In this document: positions 26,121 through 34,862 of the stretch, one piece after another
Layout: each line of letters opens with the position of its first letter
Position numbering within the stretch: the first letter of the stretch is position 1
NCBI RefSeq assembly: GCF_014235845.1
Contig: NZ_JACJUQ010000020.1
Location: 1-34,937, forward strand
Reading direction: 5' to 3'
Length of the DNA stretch: 34,937 nt
From: Pontivivens nitratireducens
GTDB taxonomy: Bacteria > Pseudomonadota > Alphaproteobacteria > Rhodobacterales > Rhodobacteraceae
Translations under genes and position numbers: made by a program
Notes under the pieces: generated by a model
What the model was told of the DNA's origin: nothing
The model's input: only the letters and a program-made list of their open reading frames with translations
Database searches by the model: none

Positions 26121-26839
26121 TGAAAAGATTCTTGGCTACCACCGCACTGTTAATGCTTCCGATCGCTGCGATTGCAGACGGCATGGACGAAGACCGGATC
26201 AAGGAACTGGTGCTGGAAGCCATCCGCGAGAATCCGGGCATCGTGTTCGAGGCCGCGCAGTTGTTCGAACAGCAACAGCAGGCGTTGCAGGCGCAAGCCG
26301 CAGCGCAGGTTTTCGATACGGAAAAAGCCACGCTTGAAAATGATCCCAATGCGCCCGTTCTGGGCAATCCGGATGGCGATGTCACGGTTGTCGAATTCTT
26401 CGACTACAACTGCCCCTATTGCCGCCGGGTTAAACCTGAAATGGAGGCCCTGCTCGCTGCTGATCCCAACGTCAGGGTCGTTTACCGGGAATGGCCCATT
26501 CTGGGGGACGGGTCGGTTTTTGCCGCCCGCGCGGCGCTGGCGTCCCGAAACCAGGGCAAATATGAAGAGTTTCATTGGGCCATGATGCAACTGAAGGAAC
26601 GCGCAGAGGAAGCATCGATTCTCCGCACTGCGGAAGACATCGGCCTCGATGTTGCACAGTTGCGTCGCGACATGAACGGACCGGAAATCGAAGAACACAT
26701 ACAGACTTCCATGCGGCTTGCGCAATCTCTGGGGTTCAGTGGCACACCTTCATTTGTGATCGGCGACAGTCTTGCGCCGGGCCTGATCCAGGCGGACCAG
26801 ATGATCGAGCTTGTCGATCAGGCACGGGCCGCCGAATAA
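26120..26839 (+). CDS. DsbA-family thiol:disulfide oxidoreductase (ScsC/Com1-like)
   Basis: The 239-residue periplasmic protein has a signal peptide ([20 protein letters not shown]), an N-terminal helical region (ELVLEAIRENPGIVFEAAQL, then a Gln-rich stretch), and a DsbA fold. The active site CPYC is at 98-101 and the cis-Pro loop is in GTPSFVIG. The N-terminal extension resembles ScsC-type proteins, which in enterobacteria protect against copper together with ScsB. A ScsB/DsbD-like reductase lies at 31960. It ends the long plus-strand unit. Confidence 0.9.
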   Translation: MKRFLATTALLMLPIAAIADGMDEDRIKELVLEAIRENPGIVFEAAQLFEQQQQALQAQAAAQVFDTEKATLENDPNAPVLGNPDGDVTVVEFFDYNCPYCRRVKPEMEALLAADPNVRVVYREWPILGDGSVFAARAALASRNQGKYEEFHWAMMQLKERAEEASILRTAEDIGLDVAQLRRDMNGPEIEEHIQTSMRLAQSLGFSGTPSFVIGDSLAPGLIQADQMIELVDQARAAE

Positions 26840-26847
26840 GGACAATC

Positions 26848-27042
26848 CTACGCGGCTGAAGCGTCGTAGCCAGCGTCAGCGATGGCTTGCCGCACGGTCG
26901 CCTGTTCCAATGTGCTTTGGACAGTGACAAGGCGAAGGTCCAGATCGGCCGTGACAACGGCTGATGGATCCTTTGCCTTGATGCCGCTTTCTATAGCGGA
27001 TGTGCAGTGTCCACAGCTCATTTTCGGGACGGAAAAAATCAT
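26848..27042 (-). CDS. copZ: copper chaperone CopZ-like (HMA domain)
   Basis: The 64-residue protein is a single HMA domain with the metal site MSCGHCTSAIE. It would carry Cu(I) in the cytoplasm to the ATPases. Start ATG 27042 matches the typical length; the longer frame from 27105 overlaps the promoter. It is divergent from copA, and convergent with the DsbA-like gene 8 bp away. A weaker CueR-type promoter lies at 27071-27101. Confidence 0.9.
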   Translation of the reverse strand: MIFSVPKMSCGHCTSAIESGIKAKDPSAVVTADLDLRLVTVQSTLEQATVRQAIADAGYDASAA

Positions 27043-27070
27043 GAAGGCCTCCATTTTTGGTACAACCTCA

Positions 27071-27101
27071 GACTTGGTCGTTCCATCGGGAGGAAGGTCA
27101 A
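27071..27101 (-). promoter_or_regulatory. CueR-type promoter of copZ
   Basis: On the minus strand -35 TTGACC (27101-27096) and CAAGTC (27076-27071) flank a 19-bp spacer TTCCTCCCGATGGAACGAC. Spacing and the TTCC/GGAA arms fit a CueR operator, although the centre and -10 are less conserved than at copA. Confidence 0.55.
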
Positions 27102-27130
27102 GCAAATATCAAAAAAAATTAGATACTCTC

Positions 27131-27161
27131 TTGAGCTTCCAGCAACTGGAAGCCCTATATC
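27131..27161 (+). promoter_or_regulatory. CueR-type promoter of copA
   Basis: TTGAGC (27131-27136) and TATATC (27156-27161) are separated by 19 bp containing the perfect dyad TTCCAG-CAA-CTGGAA. This is a textbook MerR-family copper promoter. copA starts 27 bp downstream, and cueR follows copA, giving autoregulation through the same transcript. Confidence 0.88.
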
Positions 27162-27188
27162 AGGGTAAGTTCAACCGAGGAGGCCCTC

Positions 27189-29699
27189 ATGACCGACCCC
27201 AATACGATACGTCTATCCGTTTCCGGCATGAACTGTGCGTCTTGTGTGGGCAGGGTTGAGAAGGCTTTGAACGAGGTTCCGGGCCTTTCGAACGTCAGTG
27301 TCAACCTTGTGAACGAAACGGCTCAATTTCAGATGGATAATCCGGCCACCACGGGCGTGGCGGTCACGGCCCTCTCGAACGCCGGATACCCGGCACGGAC
27401 GGGGCGCGTAACATTGAACGTAGACGCCATGTCCTGCGCGTCCTGTGTCGGTCGGGTTGAAAAGGCGCTTGTACGGACACCCGGCGTATTGAATGCGGCG
27501 GTCAATCTGGCAACCGAAACGGCTGTGGTAGAGTATCTGCCAGATGCCATCACCCCGGAAAAGATTGCCCGGATCAGTACGGAGGCGGGGTACCCGGCCG
27601 AGATTGCGCAGAGCGATGCGCACGAGGACCGATCGGACCGCAAGGCAGAAGAAGCCGACGCGCTGGCGCGCCGTGTCATCCTTGCCGCGATCCTGACCGT
27701 GCCGGTGTTCGTTCTGGAAATGGGAAAACATACCATACCCGGCTTTGAGGGCCTGATTGAGAGCACAATCGGCATTCAAACGTCATGGCTGATCCAATTC
27801 GCGCTTGCCACGGTGGTTCTTTTCGGACCGGGTTGGGGGTTCTTTGCGAAGGGCATTCCGGCGTTGATCAAGCGTGCCCCGGATATGAACAGCCTTGTCG
27901 CACTGGGAACCGGGGCGGCGTGGACTTATTCCGTAGTCGCGACCTTCCTGCCTCAGGTGCTGCCTGACGGTGTGCGCGCCGTCTATTTCGAAGCAGCGGC
28001 GGTTATTGTCGTTCTGATCTTGTTGGGTCGCTGGCTTGAAGCGCGGGCCAAGGGCAAGACCGGTGCAGCCATTCAGGCCCTTCTTGGTCTGCAGGCAAAG
28101 ACAGCCAGGGTCCTGCGTGACGGGCAGGCGACCGAGGTTGACATCAAGGAACTGCGGATCGGCGATCAGATCCTCGTGCGTCCCGGTGAAAGGCTGCCTG
28201 TCGATGGCGAGGTCACAGAAGGATCAAGCAACGTCGATGAAAGCATGATCACCGGTGAACCCCTCGCCGTGCCAAAGGCTGCTGGCGAACCGGTGACCGG
28301 CGGCACGGTGAACGGCACCGGGAGCCTGACCATAACGGCGACGCGAGTCGGGGCGGATACCACGCTGGCGCAGATTATCCGCATGGTCGAAGATGCTCAG
28401 GGGGCCAAGCTGCCGATCCAAGGCCTAGTGGATCGCGTGACCATGTGGTTCGTGCCTGCCGTTCTGGTTCTGGCGCTTGCGACTGTGGTTGTCTGGCTGC
28501 TGGTCGGTCCCGATCCGGCTCTGACCTTTGCGCTTGTGGCGGGTGTCTCCGTTCTGATCATTGCGTGCCCCTGCGCCATGGGGTTGGCCACGCCCACCTC
28601 GATCATGGTGGGGACAGGACGCGCGGCTGAGATGGGGGTGTTCTTCCGCAAGGGAGATGCGCTGCAACATCTGGATGAAGTTGGCGTTGTCGCATTGGAC
28701 AAGACCGGGACGGTCACGCAAGGGCAACCCAGTTTGACAGACCTCATCACGGCCGACGGCTTTGACCGGGCAGAGACACTCGCCCTCATCGCATCTGTCG
28801 AGGCGCAGTCTGAGCACCCGGTGGCAGAGGCCATTGTGCAGTCCGCAAAGAGCGAAGGCCTGTCCTGGCCCGATGCGACGGAATTCCGGTCCGTGACCGG
28901 CTACGGTGTCGAGGCGCTTGTCCAGGGCCGCAAGGTTCATGTCGGTGCGGATCGCTTCATGGTGCAGCAGGGCATTGACACCAGCCCGCTGGAAGACCGC
29001 GAAAGGGCCTTGGCCGAAAAGGGACGCACCGCGCTTTATGCTGCGGTGGACGGATCCCTGGCGGCCGTGATTGCCGTGGCAGACCCGGTCAAATCCTCCA
29101 GCGCCGAAGTGATCGCAGCTCTGCATGATCGAGGGATCAAGGTCGCGATGATCACCGGAGACAAGAAGGCCACGGCAGATGCCATCGCCCGCGAGGTCGG
29201 GATCGACCATGTCATTGCAGGGGTGTTGCCGGATGGAAAAGTCGCCGCCCTGGACGAATTGCGGCAAGGGAACAGCAAGATCGCCTTTGTCGGAGACGGC
29301 ATCAACGACGCGCCAGCGCTGGCCCATGCCGATGTCGGCATCGCCATCGGAACCGGCACGGATGTCGCAATCGAAAGCGCCGACGTGGTGTTGATGTCGG
29401 GCGACCTGCGCGGCGTGGTGAATGCCATCGACGTGTCGCGCAAGACCATGCGCAACATACGGCAGAACCTTATCTGGGCCTTTGGCTATAACGTCGCGCT
29501 GATCCCTGTGGCGGCGGGCGCGCTTTACCCGGCCTTTGGATTGCTCCTGTCGCCGGTGTTTGCCGCCGGGGCCATGGCGCTGTCCTCCGTGTCGGTTCTG
29601 ACCAACGCGCTGCGGCTGCGACGGATCAAGGCGACGATGTCGGAACAGGATCCGCCCCACGACGCGGAGACGAAATTCGCAACGCAGCCCGCAGAATAG
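27189..29699 (+). CDS. copA: copper-exporting P1B-type ATPase CopA with two HMA domains
   Basis: The 836-residue pump has two N-terminal HMA domains (CASC at 16-19 and again at 83-86), both in the context M[13 protein letters not shown]. The core carries TGEP near 355-358, CPC at 460-462, DKTGT at 504-508, SEHP and GDGIND. It is the classic Cu(I) exporter architecture, and CopZ next door is the expected donor. It is preceded by an AGGAGG ribosome site and by the CueR promoter at 27131-27161, and followed 9 bp later by cueR. All motifs are intact. Confidence 0.96.
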   Translation: MTDPNTIRLSVSGMNCASCVGRVEKALNEVPGLSNVSVNLVNETAQFQMDNPATTGVAVTALSNAGYPARTGRVTLNVDAMSCASCVGRVEKALVRTPGVLNAAVNLATETAVVEYLPDAITPEKIARISTEAGYPAEIAQSDAHEDRSDRKAEEADALARRVILAAILTVPVFVLEMGKHTIPGFEGLIESTIGIQTSWLIQFALATVVLFGPGWGFFAKGIPALIKRAPDMNSLVALGTGAAWTYSVVATFLPQVLPDGVRAVYFEAAAVIVVLILLGRWLEARAKGKTGAAIQALLGLQAKTARVLRDGQATEVDIKELRIGDQILVRPGERLPVDGEVTEGSSNVDESMITGEPLAVPKAAGEPVTGGTVNGTGSLTITATRVGADTTLAQIIRMVEDAQGAKLPIQGLVDRVTMWFVPAVLVLALATVVVWLLVGPDPALTFALVAGVSVLIIACPCAMGLATPTSIMVGTGRAAEMGVFFRKGDALQHLDEVGVVALDKTGTVTQGQPSLTDLITADGFDRAETLALIASVEAQSEHPVAEAIVQSAKSEGLSWPDATEFRSVTGYGVEALVQGRKVHVGADRFMVQQGIDTSPLEDRERALAEKGRTALYAAVDGSLAAVIAVADPVKSSSAEVIAALHDRGIKVAMITGDKKATADAIAREVGIDHVIAGVLPDGKVAALDELRQGNSKIAFVGDGINDAPALAHADVGIAIGTGTDVAIESADVVLMSGDLRGVVNAIDVSRKTMRNIRQNLIWAFGYNVALIPVAAGALYPAFGLLLSPVFAAGAMALSSVSVLTNALRLRRIKATMSEQDPPHDAETKFATQPAE

Positions 29700-29708
29700 G
29701 AGACAGGT

Positions 29709-30098
29709 GTGAACATCGGAGAAGTATCAGAACGCGCGGGTTTGCCAGCGAAGACAATCCGCTACTACGAAGACATCGGCCTTGTCCGGCCTTTGCGCAG
29801 CGACAACGGCTATCGCGCCTTTCGCGACAGCGACATCCACAAGCTCGCATTTCTCGGTCGCGCCAGGACGTTCGGGTTCTCGATCGAAGACTGCCGCACG
29901 CTGCTTGATCTCTATGAAGATGAGACGCGGGAAAGTGCACAGGTCAAGGCTGTCGCTCAAGAGCATCTGGCCGCCGTTGACGAAAAAATCGCCCAGCTCA
30001 AGTCGATGCGAGAGACCCTGGCTCACCTCGTTGACGCCTGCCAGGGCGATCACCGCCCCGATTGTCCAATCCTGAAAGATCTGGCCAAAGACCCGTAA
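29709..30098 (+). CDS. cueR: copper-responsive MerR-family regulator CueR
   Basis: The 129-residue regulator starts with GTG at 29709 (AGGAGA site upstream). It has the MerR helix-turn-helix (MNIGEVSERAGLPAKTIRYY), RPLRSDNGYR, a dimerisation helix, and the metal loop with Cys111 and Cys119 (CQGDHRPDCPIL), matching the two-cysteine Cu(I) site of CueR. It should activate the 19-bp-spacer promoters before copA, copZ and the YHS ATPase. It is co-transcribed with copA. Confidence 0.93.
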   Translation: MNIGEVSERAGLPAKTIRYYEDIGLVRPLRSDNGYRAFRDSDIHKLAFLGRARTFGFSIEDCRTLLDLYEDETRESAQVKAVAQEHLAAVDEKIAQLKSMRETLAHLVDACQGDHRPDCPILKDLAKDP

Positions 30099-30154
30099 CG
30101 CACGATGCCTGGGCCAGACATTTATGGGGTTTCATGCCGTTTCGATATATCGTC

Positions 30155-30185
30155 TTGAAACCCTCCAGCGCTGGAATGTTGTTCC
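30155..30185 (+). promoter_or_regulatory. possible CueR-like promoter with TCCAGCGCTGGAA dyad
   Basis: TTGAAA (30155-30160) is followed by a 19-bp spacer containing TCCAGCGCTGGAA (30164-30176) and then TGTTCC. The dyad is strong but the -10 is poor. The same 13-bp core appears at 34275-34288. It lies 33 bp upstream of the DUF305 fusion gene. Confidence 0.4.
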
Positions 30186-30217
30186 TCCACAAATAGAATC
30201 CATGATGGAGAGATCAG

Positions 30218-31168
30218 ATGTCTGAAGATGCGATCGGGAAATCTCGTGGCGGGTCCGACACCCGTTCAAGTGAAGGTGCAGCACATTCGGGAGGCCATTC
30301 AGGTTCATCCTATGGCCGGTTTCTGGCGATGGTCGGCACATCGACTGCGATCATGTTCGGCCTGATGTACATCAACTCGTACTCCTTCGAACATGTCTAC
30401 TGGAGCGAAACCCGATTTTACATGACGTTCATCATGGGCGCGACGATGGCGACCGTGATGCTCCTTTTCATGTTGAACATGTACAAGAACAAGGGCGTCA
30501 ACGCCGCGATCATTCTCGGGTCTGTCGTGATGTTCGCCGGCGCGCTCTGGCTCGTGAGAAGCCAGGAGACCATTCAGGACGAAAGCTGGATGAGCGCGAT
30601 GATTCCGCACCACTCCATTGCGATCATGACAAGCGAACGGGCCGAGCTGACAGATCCAAGGGTCGAGGCGCTGGCTTCGGAAATTGTGACGGCGCAAAAC
30701 CGCGAAATTTCCGAAATGCGTTTCCTCATAGATGACATTGAGGCAAATGGCGAAGCCGGTCCTGAATGGCCACTTGGTGAAGCGGACGGTCCGGCTGAAA
30801 TGGAGGGGCTTCAAGAAGCGATTGCAACCCCGGTGATTGCCGGAATCCGTCCTGCACCGCTCAAAGCCGAAGAAATAACACGCGCACTGGGGTCCGACGG
30901 ACAATGCCGTTTCATTCGCGCCGTGAACGCCGATCCCATTCTGGTCACGGACGGGGCGGGGAACGGCGTCGCCAAGATATCCGGATCGCTGGTCAACTTC
31001 ACGTCGCAAGACACAGTGACGTCCGGTGGCGTCCTGTCTGCCGATGGTGGCCAATTCACGCTGGCGCCGGGTGACGCGGACGGTGAAGACGCCACCCTGC
31101 TGTTTGAATTGACGGGAGAGACGCCTCTGACTGTCGGATTTACCGGGTATTGGACCTGCAACGGTTAA
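30218..31168 (+). CDS. membrane DUF305 protein with C-terminal beta-type domain
   Basis: The 316-residue protein has a His/Ser/Gly-rich N-terminus (SEGAAHSGGHSGSS), three hydrophobic segments (near 35-55, 68-85 and 94-112), then a DUF305-type region with MIPHHSIAIMTSERA and VTAQNREISEMRFLIDDIE. DUF305 proteins occur with copper resistance genes. The last 110 or so residues form a separate part with two cysteines (GQCRFIRAVNADPI; YWTCNG at the end). I do not recognise this tail; it may be a small beta domain fused to the metal-binding part. The following frameshifted gene starts 20 bp after its stop. Confidence 0.8.
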   Translation: MSEDAIGKSRGGSDTRSSEGAAHSGGHSGSSYGRFLAMVGTSTAIMFGLMYINSYSFEHVYWSETRFYMTFIMGATMATVMLLFMLNMYKNKGVNAAIILGSVVMFAGALWLVRSQETIQDESWMSAMIPHHSIAIMTSERAELTDPRVEALASEIVTAQNREISEMRFLIDDIEANGEAGPEWPLGEADGPAEMEGLQEAIATPVIAGIRPAPLKAEEITRALGSDGQCRFIRAVNADPILVTDGAGNGVAKISGSLVNFTSQDTVTSGGVLSADGGQFTLAPGDADGEDATLLFELTGETPLTVGFTGYWTCNG

Positions 31169-31188
31169 AGGATTTAAAGGAACGCGTC

Positions 31189-31957
31189 ATGACGAGAGAG
31201 GCAAAATCCACCCCGAAGACGGCGGTTTTGTACCGAATGGTGATGGAGGAGCATGTTTGTCCCTATGGGCTGAAAATCGAAGGACCTGCTTGAGCGGGAG
31301 GGGTATTCGATTGAGGACCGGCCTCTGAACACCCGCGAGGAAACGGATGCTTTCATGGAAGAACACGGTGTCGAAACGACTCCGCAGACCTTTATCGGCA
31401 ATGAAAGAATTGGTGGCTATGACGCGCTGAGGGAATTTTTCGGCCAGGACGTAAAGGATGACGACGAGACGACTTATCAACCCGTCATTGCGATATTCGC
31501 GGTCGCATTCCTTATGGCGCTTGGTCTCAGTTGGGCGTTTTACGGTTCGATCCTGACGCTGCGGGCATTCGAGTGGTTCATCGCGATCTCGATGAGCTTT
31601 CTTGCTGTTCAAAAACTGCAGGACGTCGAGACGTTTTCCACGATGTTTCTGAACTACGATCTGCTTGCCCAGAAATGGGTGCGCTATGGCTATGTCTATC
31701 CCTTCGGCGAAGCACTTGCCGGTATTCTCATGGTCGCCGGTGCCTTGGTCTGGATCAGCGCGCCTGTTGCACTGTTCATCGGTACGGTCGGAGCGGCTTC
31801 AGTTTTCAAGGCCGTCTACATCGATAAGCGCGAGATCAAGTGCGCCTGCGTGGGCGGCGGTTCAAACGTGCCGCTGGGTTTCGTGTCCCTGACCGAAAAC
31901 CTGATGATGATATTCATGGGCGTCTGGATGTCGGCGCGTGCGATGGGCCTCTTTTAG
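31189..31957 (+). pseudogene. glutaredoxin-MauE/DoxX fusion, frameshifted
   Basis: The ATG at 31189 opens a glutaredoxin-like domain (YRMVMEEHVCPYGLK, a CPYG-type site) that hits a stop because of an apparent extra A in the run at 31273-31276. Removing one A joins it to SKDLLEREGYSIEDRPLNTR and on to TTPQTFIGNERIGGYDALREF, then a four-helix MauE/DoxX-like membrane domain with a CxC pair (KCACVGGGSNVPLG). The intact protein would be about 255 residues and would act in periplasmic or membrane thiol transfer. As it stands, only the membrane part could be made from an internal start. It is convergent with the ScsB/DsbD gene, 2 bp apart. A sequencing error in the A-run is possible. Confidence 0.8.
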
Positions 31958-31959
31958 GC

Positions 31960-34059
31960 CTAACCATCCGTTTTCAAAGCGGTCACAGGGTCGCCAAGTG
32001 CAGCCCTGCTCAGCGCGTCGAGAACGGCTTCGGACGTCAGAACCTCGGACAGGATGATCCCGTCTGGCGCGTTTGGCCCGTAGACGATGTTGAACGGGAT
32101 GCCAAACCTGTTGTGGCTTTCCAGATACCGGGAAATGTCAGTGCTGGGCCTAGTCCAGTCTGCCCGCATCGCAACGACATTATCACCCCGCAGTTGGTCG
32201 ACCACGGGCGCACGGTCCAGCACCAGCGTCTTGTTGGCCTTGCACGTCAGGCACCAGTCTGCGGTCACGTCGACAAAGACGGTTTTTCCCTGCGACACCA
32301 GTTTCGGTATCTCGGAGCGATCGAACGCGACCCAGTCCTGGCCCACCGCTCTCGTCTGCGGCGGGATTGTCAGCGCCGTCGGCACCAGAAGGCTGAGAAC
32401 AGCAACCACCACCAGCGCTGTCGGGCGCGTCAATCTGCCCGGCAAACGTATTGTTGCGAGAAGAATGAAAAGGCTCGTCATAAGCAGCACGGTCATGGCC
32501 ACCCGGCCACCCGCCACCCCTATCAGTACCCAGAGCAGCCAGATCGCGGTCCCGGCCAGAAGACCGGCAAGCACCCATTTGACGACAACCATCCAACGTC
32601 CCGGCCTGGGCAACAACCGGACCAGACCAGGCTTCCCCGCCAGAACCAGATAGGGCAGGGAGAGCCCAAGCCCCAGAGCCGTGAAAACGAGAATGACATC
32701 AATCGGGCGCCCGGACAGGGCAAAGGCAACCGCTGTCCCCAAAAACGGGGCCGAGCAGGGCGTGGCCAGCACCGCCGCGAAGGCGCCTGTTGCAAAATCT
32801 CCGCCATACCCGTCGCGACCGCTTGATCTGGCCAGCCGTGACTGCAACCCGGAGGGCAATGAAACTTCGAACACCCCGAACAGATTGGCAGAGAACACGG
32901 CAAGCACCAGAAACATGACGGTCAGGAAAACAGGGCTTTGGAATTGCAGGCCCCACCCAACGGTGACGCCGACGGATTGCAGAACCAGAATGATTGCGGC
33001 GAGGGCCCACATGAACACCAGAACGCCAAGCGCCGACATCAGGAACCCATTCCGGACCTCGTGCGCTGGCTTGTTTCCATGATTGAGAACCGATGTCAGC
33101 TTGATGGACAGGACAGGCAGAACACAGGGCATGACATTCAGGATCAGACCGCCAAGAAAGGCAAAGGCCGCAATCGCCAGGATTTGCGTCAGATCCGGCA
33201 GGTTCGCCATAACCTCGAATGGTGCACCCGGGATGCGGTCTGACCAAGCGGGCTGCGCTGTCACCGCGCGTGATCCATCGGTCAAAGTCAGTTGCAGGGG
33301 CGGCGGATCCTCCCCTTGCGCGAGAAGAGGCAGCTTGGCCCAAAGGGCTGTTCCCGCATCATCGGTTCGGATGTCCGGTTTGCCAAAGGTGAATTCCGGC
33401 CCCAGTTCCGGAAAGATATCCGGCTTCACAAAGGCATTCGCACTGCGCGCCGTCACATAAAGCGCATCATCCGCGATCACCGCCGTTTCGACAATGATGT
33501 CGCTCTCTTCGGGACCAAGCGGCACCCGCTGGGCATACTCCGAAATCAGGCCCGCCGCCTTCGCGTCAATCCCGGTGCCCGCCGGAATTGTCAGTGCGAG
33601 ATCGAAATCATGCGGCACACAGACAGTCGAGCACGCCAGCAATGAAACACGCGCCTGCAATGTTGCGGACTGGCCCGCAGTTTCGAGAACTGCCTGAATG
33701 GGCAGGACGACACGGGTCTTGTAGCCAAAATTCTCGATGCCGAATGCCGTGAAGCGCTCAGGCGCGGGCCAGAGCATCTGTGCGCTCACCAGATTTTCCG
33801 ATCCATCCCATGAAATTTCAGGCGGCAGACCCACCTCGCCGGGCGAACGCCAATAGGCTTTCCAGCCCTCGGCCAGCTCGACATCCAGGCCAAGGGAAAG
33901 GGTTCTGGAGGTTTCCGCGACCCCATTTTCAACGGAGATGAGCCGGGCCGTGATTGTTGAATTCTCGTAGGTATCGCTCGATGCAGCAAAGCCCATGGAG
34001 GCCCAAAGGCAAGCCATGAGCATGAGAAGGAAGAATAGGCGCAACGTGGTTCGCATCAT
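31960..34059 (-). CDS. ScsB/DsbD-like thiol:disulfide interchange protein
   Basis: The 699-residue protein moves reducing power from the cytoplasm to periplasmic thiol proteins. It has a signal peptide (MMRTTLRLFFLLMLMACLWA), an N-terminal periplasmic domain with the pair in LLACSTVCVPHDFD, a membrane domain of about eight helices with the two key cysteines (LNVMPCVLPVLS and LATPCSAPFLG), and a C-terminal thioredoxin domain with WCLTCKANK. The N-terminal domain type matches ScsB (suppressor of copper sensitivity) better than classical DsbD. The DsbA/ScsC-like protein at 26120 is a plausible partner. Start ATG 34059; a GTG at 34077 is an alternative. Confidence 0.9.
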   Translation of the reverse strand: MMRTTLRLFFLLMLMACLWASMGFAASSDTYENSTITARLISVENGVAETSRTLSLGLDVELAEGWKAYWRSPGEVGLPPEISWDGSENLVSAQMLWPAPERFTAFGIENFGYKTRVVLPIQAVLETAGQSATLQARVSLLACSTVCVPHDFDLALTIPAGTGIDAKAAGLISEYAQRVPLGPEESDIIVETAVIADDALYVTARSANAFVKPDIFPELGPEFTFGKPDIRTDDAGTALWAKLPLLAQGEDPPPLQLTLTDGSRAVTAQPAWSDRIPGAPFEVMANLPDLTQILAIAAFAFLGGLILNVMPCVLPVLSIKLTSVLNHGNKPAHEVRNGFLMSALGVLVFMWALAAIILVLQSVGVTVGWGLQFQSPVFLTVMFLVLAVFSANLFGVFEVSLPSGLQSRLARSSGRDGYGGDFATGAFAAVLATPCSAPFLGTAVAFALSGRPIDVILVFTALGLGLSLPYLVLAGKPGLVRLLPRPGRWMVVVKWVLAGLLAGTAIWLLWVLIGVAGGRVAMTVLLMTSLFILLATIRLPGRLTRPTALVVVAVLSLLVPTALTIPPQTRAVGQDWVAFDRSEIPKLVSQGKTVFVDVTADWCLTCKANKTLVLDRAPVVDQLRGDNVVAMRADWTRPSTDISRYLESHNRFGIPFNIVYGPNAPDGIILSEVLTSEAVLDALSRAALGDPVTALKTDG

Positions 34060-34077
34060 CTTTTGGCTCGCTTCCAC

Positions 34078-34346
34078 CCTTGTCCCGAGATCGAAATCCG
34101 AAGCACCTCTATGGCTGCATCTCCCGGTTGGTCAACTTTACAAACGGATACAATGTCGTTTGTGAAGCCATCCCGCTGCGAGAATAACGCGACGAAGTCC
34201 GCGTTCGTAGCAGGAAGGCCAATAGAAGCTTTTTTCTTCATTGAACATTTCAATCGCAACCGCGGCCTCCAACCTTCCAGCGCTGGAAATTGAAACCAAA
34301 TGCGGATGACTTAGTTGAACGCTTAGCAATTGAGAGAAGGAAGAAG
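34078..34346. other. intergenic region between scsB-like gene and IS6 end
   Basis: No convincing gene lies here. A 67-codon minus-strand frame (34259-34056) and a 63-codon frame (34329-34138) overlap each other and show no known domain. A TTGACC with TAGAGG 18 bp later (34136-34107, minus strand) may be the promoter of the scsB-like gene. The dyad at 34275-34288 is listed separately. Confidence 0.4.
34275..34288. repeat. 14-bp perfect palindrome TTCCAGCGCTGGAA
   Basis: The palindrome shares its 13-bp core with the element at 30164-30176 before the DUF305 gene. It resembles the dyad of a CueR operator, but no good -35/-10 pair flanks it in either direction. It may be an orphaned operator whose gene was lost when the IS6 element arrived. 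Confidence 0.35.
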
Positions 34347-34409
34347 AGGTGTTGTCACATTAACGGTCCTGAGGTTGCTGGTTCATTGATCTGGGCGTAG
34401 GCGGTGTCG

Positions 34410-34862
34410 ATGCAGACACAAAAGATCAGCTACAAACGCCACCGGTTTCCGCCTCAGATCATCGCTCATATTGTCTGGCTTTACGTCCGGTTCAACTTGA
34501 GCCTGCGCGAGGTCGAAGAGCTGATGCTGGAACGTGGCGTCGACGTTTCGTATGAGACAATCCGGCGCTGGAGCGTCAAGTTCGGCCCCCTGATCGCCCA
34601 CGTTCTACAGCGACGGCAGCCGCGCCCCGGCGATGTCTGGCATCTGGACGAAGTCGTTGTGAAGATCGCGGGTCGGTCATACTGGCTCTGGCGCGCGGTC
34701 GACCAACACGGCTTTGTTCTTGAGGAAATTCTCCAATCGAGACGAGACAAGCGCGCCGCAAAGCGGCTTTTGGTCAAGCTGATGAAACGTTGGGGCTTCG
34801 TGCCAAAAAGGATCATTACGGACAAGCTGCGCTCCTATGGTGCCGCAAAGCGCGAGGTCGGG
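34410..34862 (+). pseudogene. IS6-family transposase, 5' part only
   Basis: The ATG at 34410 opens an IS6/IS26-type transposase: ISYKRHRFPPQIIAHIVWLY, LSLREVEELMLERGVDVSYE, then WHLDEVVVKIAGRSYWLWRAVD with the first catalytic Asp, and ITDKLRSYGAAKREV with the second. Family similarity ends at about residue 151 (34862); the expected segment with NNRAENSH and the catalytic Glu does not follow, although the frame stays open to the window edge. The element's left end is probably near 34347-34350, about 60 bp before the start, in the sequence GGTGTTGTCACATT. The copy is therefore broken, by an insertion or deletion at about 34860. Confidence 0.75.

Noticed and set aside
28425-29660. A 411-codon minus-strand frame opposite copA
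   Set aside because: It is a shadow of the catalytic half of copA, with no ribosome site or domain.
34056-34259. A 67-codon minus-strand frame overlapping the ScsB-like start
   Set aside because: It overlaps the likely promoter and signal peptide region, competes with another frame, and shows no family.
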